64,000 nt of DNA, taken from Actinomadura rifamycini DSM 43936. Its GTDB lineage: Bacteria > Actinomycetota > Actinomycetes > Streptosporangiales > Streptosporangiaceae. The stretch's first letter is position 1; each line of letters starts with the position of its first letter. The notes beneath the pieces were generated by a model that was not told where the DNA came from, made no database searches, and saw nothing but the letters and a program-made list of their open reading frames with translations. Below are positions 57,862 to 64,000 of the stretch, in pieces. The stretch covers positions 1-64,000 of the forward strand of contig NZ_AULB01000028.1 of assembly GCF_000425065.1 (NCBI RefSeq), written 5' to 3'. Made by a program: the position numbers and the translations under genes.

Positions 57862-58605
57862 TCACCGGCCGGGCCCGTCCGGGCGCCACCGCCCGCGCCG
57901 CTCCAGGTGCGCCACCAGCAGCTCGCCGGCGCGCAGGACGTGCGCGCGCATCTCGGCGCCCGCGCCCGGCCCGTCGCCCGCGCGCAGCGCGTCCAGGACG
58001 CGGCGGTGGTCGCGGACGGCGAGGCGCGGCCAGTCGGGGACGTCGCCGAACATCCCGCGCGGGACGTACCGGGCGGCCGTCCCCATCGACCAGGCGAGCT
58101 TCGGGGACGCGGCGGCGACGTTGATGCGCCGGTGGAAGTCGCGGTTGTGCTGCTCCATCAGGTCCGGGCGGTGGACGGTCCGGGCCTGTTCGAGCGCGTG
58201 GTGGAACGCGTCGAGGTCGCCCAGCGCGGCGTCGTCCAGCGCGGCGGCGGCGCGGGCGGCCAGCTCGGCGGCGATGCCCGCCTGCACCCAGAACAGGTCG
58301 GTGACGTCCTGCTTCGACAGCGGCGCGACGACGAACCCGCGGCGCGGCTCCAGGACGACGAAGCCTTCGGCGCGCAGCGACTTCAGCGCCTCCCGGACGG
58401 GCGTGACGCTGATCCGGAACTCGGCGGCGAGCCGTTCGAGGCGCAGGTGCTCCCCGGGCCGGACCCGCCCGTCGACGATCAGTTCGCGGATCCGCGCGGC
58501 GACCTCGTCGGCGAGCTGCAGGCGCATCCCGGCCGAACCGGGAGTCGGCGGCGGGCGAGGGCCCGGCGGCGCGCCGGGCGTGTGCCGGGGCAGGGGGACG
58601 GCCAC
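57862..58605 (-). CDS. GntR-family transcriptional regulator (FadR subfamily)
   Basis: 247 residues. N-terminal winged helix (IRELIVDGRVRPGEHLRLERLAAEF, PVREALKSL) and a C-terminal FCD-type helical ligand domain with the pattern D/H around MEQHNRDFHRRI and H in VRDHRRVLDAL. A 26-residue Pro-rich N-terminus precedes it; GTG at 58605 has GGGGAG upstream, and an ATG at MRLQLADEV is an alternative. Ligand and targets unknown. Confidence 0.9.
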   Translation of the reverse strand: MAVPLPRHTPGAPPGPRPPPTPGSAGMRLQLADEVAARIRELIVDGRVRPGEHLRLERLAAEFRISVTPVREALKSLRAEGFVVLEPRRGFVVAPLSKQDVTDLFWVQAGIAAELAARAAAALDDAALGDLDAFHHALEQARTVHRPDLMEQHNRDFHRRINVAAASPKLAWSMGTAARYVPRGMFGDVPDWPRLAVRDHRRVLDALRAGDGPGAGAEMRAHVLRAGELLVAHLERRGRWRPDGPGR

Positions 58606-58738
58606 GGTGCACTCCCCAACGGGCCCCGCCGCGGCCGGGCCCCGCGGACGTCAAAGGGCCCGTCCTGTTCATGCCCGCGAAGCCGCGCCCTGATGCCCGC
58701 GGAGCCGAAGCCCGCCCGGCTCGCGGCCGCCGCCCGGC

Positions 58739-59806
58739 TCAGAGGGCGACGCCGACGAGGACCGGTTCGTTCACGAGCTCCACGCCGAACGCGTCCCGCA
58801 CCCCGGCGCGCACCTCGCGGGCCAGGTCGAGGAGGTCGGCGGTCCGGGCGCCGCCCGGGTTGGTGAGCGCGAGGGCGTGCTTGCCGGAGATGCGGGCCGG
58901 GCCCGTCCCGTGGCCCTTCACGAACCCGGCGCGGTCGATGAGCCACGCCGCGGACGTCTTGGTGCGCCCGTCCGGCTCGGGGTAGCGGGGGAACGCCGCG
59001 TCGGGGCCGAGGCGCGCGGCGACGCGCCGCTCCAGCTCGGCGAGCTGCGCGGGCTCCAGGATCGGGTTGGTGAAGAACGATCCGGCGCTGCGGGTGTCGG
59101 GGTCGGCCGGGTCGAGGACCATGCCTTTGCCGCGCCGCAGCTCCAGGACGGCGTCGCGCGCCTCCTTCAGCGCGACCCGCTCGCCGGGCCGGACGTCCAG
59201 CCTGCGCGCCAGCTCGGCGTACGCGATCGGCTGCGACTCCTCCGACTCGCGCAGCGCGTACGTCACGTCCAGGACGACGTACCGGTCGTCGCCTTTGAAC
59301 ACGCTGTTGCGGTAGGTGAAGCGGCACTCGTCCGGTCCGAGCGTCACCCACGCGCGGTCGCGCCGGTCGTAGGCGCGGACCCGCACGATCGTCTGGCTGA
59401 CGTCCTGCCCGTAGGCGCCGACGTTCTGGATGGGCGTCGCGCCGACCCGCCCGGGGATCCCCGCGAGGCATTCGACGCCGGCGAGGCCGTCGGACACGCA
59501 GCGCGCGACGAACGGGTCCCAGTCCTCGCCGGCCTGCACGCGGAGGTGCACCCGGTCGCCTTCGGCGGCGACGCGCTCGGTCCCCCGCGTCCCGACGTGC
59601 ACGACCGTCCCGGGGAACCCGTCGTCGGACACCACCACGTTGCTGCCGCCGCCGAGCACCAGCAGCGGCTCGCCCGACTCGTCGGCCTCCCGGACCGCCG
59701 CGACGACCTCCTCCTCGGTGGTCGCCTCGACGAACCGCCGGGCGGGGCCGCCCAGCCGCAGCGTGGTGTATCCGGCCAGGTTCACCTCTTCGGCGATCAC
59801 CGCCAC
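58739..59806 (-). CDS. murB: UDP-N-acetylenolpyruvoylglucosamine reductase
   Basis: 355 residues. FAD-binding pattern TTLRLGGPA and LVLGGGSNVVV, the IPGRVGATPIQNVGAYGQ segment, the catalytic Ser in SAGSFFTNP and the late Glu in VNEPVLVG are present. It makes UDP-MurNAc for peptidoglycan. GTG at 59806 has GGAGGG eight bases upstream and is preferred to ATG at 59827. Confidence 0.96.
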   Translation of the reverse strand: MAVIAEEVNLAGYTTLRLGGPARRFVEATTEEEVVAAVREADESGEPLLVLGGGSNVVVSDDGFPGTVVHVGTRGTERVAAEGDRVHLRVQAGEDWDPFVARCVSDGLAGVECLAGIPGRVGATPIQNVGAYGQDVSQTIVRVRAYDRRDRAWVTLGPDECRFTYRNSVFKGDDRYVVLDVTYALRESEESQPIAYAELARRLDVRPGERVALKEARDAVLELRRGKGMVLDPADPDTRSAGSFFTNPILEPAQLAELERRVAARLGPDAAFPRYPEPDGRTKTSAAWLIDRAGFVKGHGTGPARISGKHALALTNPGGARTADLLDLAREVRAGVRDAFGVELVNEPVLVGVAL

Positions 59807-59883
59807 GTCGTCATCCCTCCGTCGCATGTTCGCGTCCGCACCGGCCGGTCGTCCCCGGCCGGTGCGGACGGGCGCGCGCCCGT

Positions 59884-60309
59884 TCAGGCGAGACGGACGA
59901 CCGCCTTGGCGCGCGTGAGGACCTTCTGGTCGTTCGACTTGGCGGTGAGCGCCACGACGACCTTGCCGTCGTCCAGCTTCTCCTCCACCGTGCCGCTGAT
60001 CTCCAGCGACGCGCCGCCCTCGTCGGGGACGACCACGGGCGAGGAGAACCGTACCCCGTAGTCGACGACCGCACCCGGGTCGCCCGCCCAGTCGGTGACG
60101 AACCGGCCGCCCTGCGCCATCGTGAACATGCCGTGCGCGATGACGTCCGGGAGCCCGACGGCCTTCGCGAACGACTCGCGCCAGTGGATCGGGTTGAAGT
60201 CGCCGGACGCGCCCGCGTACATGACGAGGTTCGCGCGGTCGACCTTGTACGTCTGCGCCGGGATCTCGGTGCCGACCTCGACGTCGTCGTACTTCACCTT
60301 CGCGGTCAT
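59884..60309 (-). CDS. hadB: MaoC-family (R)-3-hydroxyacyl dehydratase, catalytic subunit
   Basis: 141 residues with the hydratase-2 motif GDFNPIHWRESFA, including the catalytic Asp and His. It pairs with the product of the gene 2 nt upstream. In mycobacteria HadA and HadB form the FAS-II dehydratase next to rpmG and tRNA-Trp; here the same order is kept in part. Confidence 0.93.
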   Translation of the reverse strand: MTAKVKYDDVEVGTEIPAQTYKVDRANLVMYAGASGDFNPIHWRESFAKAVGLPDVIAHGMFTMAQGGRFVTDWAGDPGAVVDYGVRFSSPVVVPDEGGASLEISGTVEEKLDDGKVVVALTAKSNDQKVLTRAKAVVRLA

Positions 60310-60311
60310 CC

Positions 60312-60749
60312 CTAGGCCCCCCGCTCCACGATCGTGTTGTAGGTCTTGCAGACCAGTTCGCCCTCGACCGTCTTCACGTCGGTCTCCACGACCATCTTCT
60401 CGTTGTTGCCGATCGACTTGATCTCGGTGATCGTCGACGTGCAGGTCACGACGTCCCCGGCCGTGATCGGGCGGGTGTACTCGAACCGCTGCTCGCCGTG
60501 CACGACCATCGCGTAGTTGAGGCCGAGCTCGGGGTCGGCGAGGCCGGGGTTGCCGAGCGACACCACGATCGGGAACGTGGGCGGCGCGATGACGTCGGGG
60601 TGCCCGGCCGCCTTCGCCGCCTCCGCGTCGCGGTAGACGGGGTTGTGGTCGCCGATCGCGTCCGCGAACTCGCGGATCTTGACGCGGCTGACCTCGTAGG
60701 GCTCGCTGGGCGGGAAGCTCCGCCCGATGAAATCACGGTTCAGTGCCAT
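60312..60749 (-). CDS. hadA: MaoC-family dehydratase, non-catalytic subunit
   Basis: 145 residues with the hot-dog fold pattern but GDHNPVYRDAEAA, so Tyr replaces the catalytic His. This matches the substrate-holding HadA subunit that needs HadB for catalysis. Start ATG at 60749. Cotranscribed with hadB. Confidence 0.92.
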   Translation of the reverse strand: MALNRDFIGRSFPPSEPYEVSRVKIREFADAIGDHNPVYRDAEAAKAAGHPDVIAPPTFPIVVSLGNPGLADPELGLNYAMVVHGEQRFEYTRPITAGDVVTCTSTITEIKSIGNNEKMVVETDVKTVEGELVCKTYNTIVERGA

Positions 60750-61228
60750 GCAGTCCGTCCTTCCAGGTCGAACGGGGCGTCGCGCCCGGGTGCCCGCGCC
60801 GTGAGCACCGTTCCCTCTGCGTCCCGACGGACGGTAACAGAACGACGTTCAGCCCGCCCCCATGGGTCTCACCCATGAGGACGGGCTGAACATCATGCTG
60901 AACAGGTGCGCAAGCCGCGAAGGAACCACCCGGAACCCCGCGCGCCCACCGCCACGATCCACCCCACGCGAACCGACCCGACCGACACACGTCCGGCGGC
61001 CGTTTCGCTTCGGCGTGTCCGCCGACCACTCAACCTCCGAGAGCCGCGCTCGGCCCTTGGGGCGTCCGCACGATCCCCGGGTTGCGGGCCGGGTCGGTCC
61101 TTGCGGCCGCCGGGCGGTGCCTCGGGGGCTTGGGCTCCGGGGTGGGAGCTCGGTGAGCCGGGGCTCGTTCCGCGCGCGGCCGGAGGGCGCTCGGCGCCCG
61201 GAGGCCGTGCGGCTCCCCCGGCGTCGGG
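60750..61228. other. Intergenic region between rpmG and hadA
   Basis: About 480 bp. It contains the hairpin at 60847-60891 and the presumed hadAB promoter. I see no further gene; the open frames here are typical shadows of GC-rich DNA. Confidence 0.6.
60847..60891 (-). terminator. Long hairpin after rpmG
   Basis: GTTCAGCCCG (60847-60856) pairs perfectly with CGGGCTGAAC (60882-60891), and an inner CATGGGT pairs with ACCCATG (60861-60867, 60871-60877). On the minus strand a T-rich tail (GTCGTTCTGTTACC) follows. It may end the rpmG transcript or protect the hadA leader. A third GCTGAAC copy lies at 60897-60903. Confidence 0.65.
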
Positions 61229-61393
61229 CTAGCGGGTCTCCCGGTGCGGACGGTGCGTCCGGCAGTTCGGGCAGTACTTCTTGATCTCGAGGCGGTCCGG
61301 GTCGTTGCGCCGGTTCTTCCGCGTGATGTAGTTGCGGTGCTTGCACTCCTGGCAGGCCAGCGTGATCTTCGGCCGTACGTCGGTGGCAGCCAC
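61229..61393 (-). CDS. rpmG: 50S ribosomal protein L33, zinc-binding form
   Basis: 54 residues: starts MAATDVRPKITLACQECKHRNYI and ends PNCRTHRPHRETR. Two CxxC pairs (CQEC, CPNC) identify the zinc-containing form. GTG at 61393 is preceded by AAGG at 9 nt. Confidence 0.97.
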   Translation of the reverse strand: MAATDVRPKITLACQECKHRNYITRKNRRNDPDRLEIKKYCPNCRTHRPHRETR

Positions 61394-61511
61394 GTTGGAG
61401 TGCCTTTCTGAGCTAGGGACAAGGAACTACGGACCGGGACCGCCCCTGCGGGCGGCCGGCGGTACGGACCCAGCCTGCTCACCCCCCGGAGGGGGTGAGA
61501 GACCTGGGTAG

Positions 61512-61585
61512 TAGCGAGGGCCGGACTTGAACCGGCGACACAGCGATTATGAGCCGCTTGCTCTGCCTGACTGAGCTACCCCGCC
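61512..61585 (-). tRNA. tRNA-Met (elongator, anticodon CAT)
   Basis: A 74-nt cloverleaf with acceptor GGCGGGG/CCTCGCT (a G-U pair at the end), D arm GCTC...GAGC, anticodon loop CTCATAA, T arm GCCGGTTCAAGTCCGGC. Sequence is very close to what I remember of the mycobacterial elongator tRNA-Met. Confidence 0.95.
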
Positions 61586-61827
61586 GTGATGGTCGGTGTG
61601 GACCGGTTTGCAAGGATACCGGATGCCCACCGCACCCTCGGAACAGCATTTCCCGGACCGGAGGTCGGGGAAGTGCGTTCGGGTGGCCCCGGAGGGCCGC
61701 ACCCAGGTTACCCGGTGGGCCGGGTGACCTGCGAATCGTCCCGATGGAACCGGTGGGACGCTACCACAGGGCCTGCCGCGAGGCGAATCCGGACGTCCGG
61801 GCCCGGAGCACCCCCGGGAACGACGAA

Positions 61828-61857
61828 GGCCGCCCTCCGATCGTCCGGACGGCGGCC
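61828..61857 (-). terminator. Hairpin after tRNA-Thr
   Basis: GGCCGCC (61828-61834) pairs with GGCGGCC (61851-61857), with a four-pair inner stem TCCG/CGGA. It lies 12 nt beyond the tRNA-Thr 3' end and is followed by TTCGTCGTT on the minus strand. Confidence 0.5.
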
Positions 61858-61869
61858 GCGGTGTCGTTG

Positions 61870-61942
61870 AGCCCCTTTACGGAATCGAACCGTAGACCTT
61901 CTCCTTACCATGGAGACGCTCTGCCGACTGAGCTAAAGGGGC
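61870..61942 (-). tRNA. tRNA-Thr (anticodon GGT)
   Basis: A 73-nt cloverleaf: acceptor GCCCCTT/AAGGGGC, D arm GCTC...GAGC, anticodon stem TCTCC/GGAGA with loop ATGGTAA, T arm TACGGTTCGATTCCGTA. The Thr-Met-rpmG order is shared with mycobacteria. Confidence 0.96.
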
Positions 61943-62046
61943 TTGCGTCGTTCGCGCAGTGAAAACCATACACGGCCCGGGCACCACTTGCGAACTGGAA
62001 AGCCCCGCACGCCCGCCCCGTCTCCTCGCGGCGGCGTTTCCCCAGG

Positions 62047-63183
62047 TCAGCGCAGGAGATGCCGGCCGATGACGAGCTGCTGGATCTGGCTGGTGCCCTC
62101 GTAGATGCGGAACAGCCGGACGTCCCGGTAGAACCGCTCGACGGCGACGCCGCGCATGTAGCCCATCCCGCCGTAGACCTGCACGGCCCGGTCGGCGACC
62201 CGCCCGACCATCTCCGAGCAGAAGTACTTCGCGCAGGACGGCCCGAGCTTGGTGTCCTCGCCGGCGTCGTAAGCCCGCGCGGCCTCCAGCACCATCGACC
62301 GGCCCGCGTACAGCTCGGCCTGCGAGTCGGCGATGAGGCCCTGGACGAGCTGGTACTCGCCGATCTTCCGCCCGCCCTGGGCGCGCTCCTTCGCGTACGC
62401 GACGGCCTCGTCCTGGATCCGCTGGGCGAGGCCCACGCAGACTGCGGAGATGCTCAGCCGGCCGTGCGCGAGGGACGCCATCGCGGTGCGGAACCCGGTG
62501 CCCTCCGGGCCGACCATCGCGGCGGCGGGGACGCGGACGCCGTCGAGGAGCACCTCGGCGGTGTGCGCCCCGCGCTGCCCCATCTTCGCGTCGGACGGCC
62601 CGACCTTCAGCCCGTCCGCGCCCTTCTCGACGAGGAAGGTGGAGATGCCGCGGGAGCCCTCGCCGCCGGTCCGGGCGAACACCATGAAGACGTCCGCTTC
62701 CGGGGCGTTGGTGATGAACCGCTTGGCGCCGTCGATGACGTAGTCGTCGCCGTCGCGGCGCGCCGTCGTCGTCAGCGTGCTCGGGTCGGACCCGGCCTCG
62801 GCCTCGGTGAGCGCGAACGCGCCGACGGTCTCGCCGGACGCGAGGCGGGGCAGCCAGCGGTCCTTCTGCGCGTCCGTCCCGGCGTGGACGAGGACCTGGC
62901 CGGCGATGCCGTTGCTCGTCCCGAACATCGAGCGGAACGCCGGGCTGGCGTAGCCGATCTCGAAGACGAGCCGGACCTCCTCGCTCATCGACAGGCCGAG
63001 CCCGCCGTACTGCTCCGGCAGCGCGTACCCGAACAGGCCCATGTCGCGGGACGTGCGCCGCACCGACTCGGGGATCGCGTCGGTCTCCTCGATCTCCTCC
63101 TCGCGGGGGACCACCTCGTCGCGGACGAAGCGGCGGACGGCCTGCAGCACGTCGTCGAAATCCTGTGGCTCCATGCCTCCCAT
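62047..63183 (-). CDS. Acyl-CoA dehydrogenase
   Basis: 378 residues. FAD and substrate motifs: FALTEAEAGSDPST, KRFITNAPEADVF, YGGMGYMRG and catalytic Glu region RIYEGTSQIQQLVIGRHLL. It oxidises acyl-CoA to enoyl-CoA in fatty- or branched-acid breakdown. ATG at 63183 has AAAGGA seven bases upstream; the inner ATG at 63174 has its GGGAGG too close. Preceded by three TCTAGA-like heptamers. Confidence 0.96.
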   Translation of the reverse strand: MGGMEPQDFDDVLQAVRRFVRDEVVPREEEIEETDAIPESVRRTSRDMGLFGYALPEQYGGLGLSMSEEVRLVFEIGYASPAFRSMFGTSNGIAGQVLVHAGTDAQKDRWLPRLASGETVGAFALTEAEAGSDPSTLTTTARRDGDDYVIDGAKRFITNAPEADVFMVFARTGGEGSRGISTFLVEKGADGLKVGPSDAKMGQRGAHTAEVLLDGVRVPAAAMVGPEGTGFRTAMASLAHGRLSISAVCVGLAQRIQDEAVAYAKERAQGGRKIGEYQLVQGLIADSQAELYAGRSMVLEAARAYDAGEDTKLGPSCAKYFCSEMVGRVADRAVQVYGGMGYMRGVAVERFYRDVRLFRIYEGTSQIQQLVIGRHLLR

Positions 63184-63215
63184 TCTAGAATCCTTTTCTA
63201 GGATGGCGTCTAGAA
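63184..63215 (-). promoter_or_regulatory. Three TCTAGA-type repeats before the acyl-CoA dehydrogenase
   Basis: On the plus strand TCTAGAA (63184-63190), TCTAGGA (63197-63203) and TCTAGAA (63209-63215) stand 13 and 12 bp apart, immediately upstream of the start codon. The first is the core of a perfect palindrome ATTCTAGAAT (63182-63191). One copy carries the stop codon of the upstream gene. The phasing just over one helical turn suits a dimeric regulator; a chance effect of the stop codon is possible. Confidence 0.35.
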
Positions 63216-63959
63216 GCGGACGAGCACCGCCGTCGCGTCGTCGTGCCGCTTGCCCCGCCCGCCGGCGTCCGCGGGCCGCGCCGCCTCGACCGCGCGCGTC
63301 CGCCGTACCAGCTCGGCGGGCCCCTCCTCGTCCAGGAGCCGGAGCAGCTCCGCCCAGGTCAGCCGCCCGAACCGCTCCACCAGGCGGGACGCGCCGTCGC
63401 TCAGCACCGCGGCCCGGCGCAGCCCCCGCAGCGGCACCCGCCCGGTGCGGGCCTCGTACGCCGCTTCCGGTTTCGTGCTCGCGACCCAGAACCCGCCGGG
63501 GCTGTTGCGCGCCGCCCGCACCGCCGCGCGGGTGTAGCTCGGCAGCCGGTCGATCCGGTCGTCCCGGCAGACGACCGTCCCGGCGGGCGTCTCGAACACG
63601 ATCGGGGAGTCGGCGAGGACGAGCCAGTCGACGGCGTCCGCGCCGCGGCGCAGCACCGACACCGTCGCGGACGGGCTGTCGGGGTCGCCGAGGTCGCACG
63701 TCCCGGCGTGCGCCTCCCCCGTCACCTTGATCGCCTCGGCGACCAGGTCGGGCAGCGGCTCCCCGGCCTCGGCCGCCAGGCCCGCCGCGATCCGCCCGCC
63801 GATCCGCCGCACCAGCCACGCCGGGTCGTGCCGGCAGCCGCCGTCCACGCCCGGCGGCGCCGTCGCGCCGTCCAGCAGCACCACCCACCCGGGTCCGGCC
63901 GCGACGAAGTCCTCGTTCTCCCGGCCCGGCGTCGCCTCGCTCGCATAGGTCACCTGCAC
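63210..63959 (-). CDS. PP2C-like protein phosphatase family protein
   Basis: 249 residues. The N-terminal GRENEDF and VVLLDGATAPPG segments, the central ATVSVLRRG and the final HDDATAVLVRF follow the order of PP2C phosphatases (metal-binding Asp in DG and DD). It probably dephosphorylates Ser/Thr proteins or is a relative of unknown target. GTG at 63959 is the likely start. Stop codon lies within the repeat region before the next gene. Confidence 0.8.
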   Translation of the reverse strand: MQVTYASEATPGRENEDFVAAGPGWVVLLDGATAPPGVDGGCRHDPAWLVRRIGGRIAAGLAAEAGEPLPDLVAEAIKVTGEAHAGTCDLGDPDSPSATVSVLRRGADAVDWLVLADSPIVFETPAGTVVCRDDRIDRLPSYTRAAVRAARNSPGGFWVASTKPEAAYEARTGRVPLRGLRRAAVLSDGASRLVERFGRLTWAELLRLLDEEGPAELVRRTRAVEAARPADAGGRGKRHDDATAVLVRF

Positions 63960-64000
63960 GGGTCCAGATCTACCCGCACGGCCGCCCGTCCGGGACCCGG

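Noticed and set aside
60849..61346. Genes in the gap between rpmG and hadA
   Set aside because: The frames overlap rpmG or a hairpin and are Arg/Pro-rich shadows.

Overview
This is a 64 kb, very GC-rich actinobacterial chromosome segment. Gene order (tRNA-Thr, tRNA-Met, rpmG, hadA, hadB, murB, aspC, tRNA-Trp, secE, nusG, rplK, rplA, rplJ, rplL, mkl/mce, rpoB, rpoC) and codon style suggest the order Streptosporangiales, perhaps an Actinomadura-like member of Thermomonosporaceae. The genus is an inference. Almost everything is on the minus strand, so the reading direction runs from the right edge to the left; only aspC and an adenosine-deaminase-family gene are on the plus strand.

Right part (about 45-64 kb) is housekeeping: a PP2C-like phosphatase, an acyl-CoA dehydrogenase, two tRNAs, L33, a two-subunit MaoC dehydratase, MurB, a GntR regulator, an adenosine deaminase, a SigE-type sigma factor with a membrane partner and a repeat-rich secreted protein, an aminotransferase, tRNA-Trp, SecE-NusG-L11-L1, three exported proteins (two of them paralogous lipoproteins), then L10-L7/L12. 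The middle (about 32.6-44.8 kb) is a complete Mce lipid-import operon: ATPase Mkl, two YrbE permeases, MceA to MceF and two Mce-associated membrane proteins. It sits between rplL and rpoB. rpoB and rpoC follow and end at a strong intrinsic terminator.

Left part (1-24.5 kb) is one end of a modular type I polyketide cluster lying immediately beyond rpoC: two translationally coupled Gfo/Idh/MocA proteins, a cytochrome P450, a giant three-module PKS with an acyl-CoA-ligase starter module, and the start of a second PKS that runs off the left edge. The domain plan is CoL-KR°-ACP; KS-AT(methylmalonyl)-DH?-KR-ACP; KS-AT(malonyl)-DH°-ACP; KS-AT(methylmalonyl)-KR°-ACP; then KS-AT(methylmalonyl)-DH-KR. 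From memory this is the plan of RifA and the first module of RifB in rifamycin synthesis, so a naphthalenic ansamycin is the leading hypothesis. AHBA genes and the amide synthase are not in view.

The most striking point is the link to the drug target. Rifamycins inhibit RpoB, and the adjacent rpoB carries departures from the usual rifampicin-pocket sequence at E. coli positions 516 (D to Q), 518 (N to T), 522 (S to D) and 531 (S to N). Positions 516 and 531 are classical resistance positions. The window therefore looks like an ansamycin cluster placed beside its own target gene in a self-resistant form. This needs a database comparison to decide how new it is.
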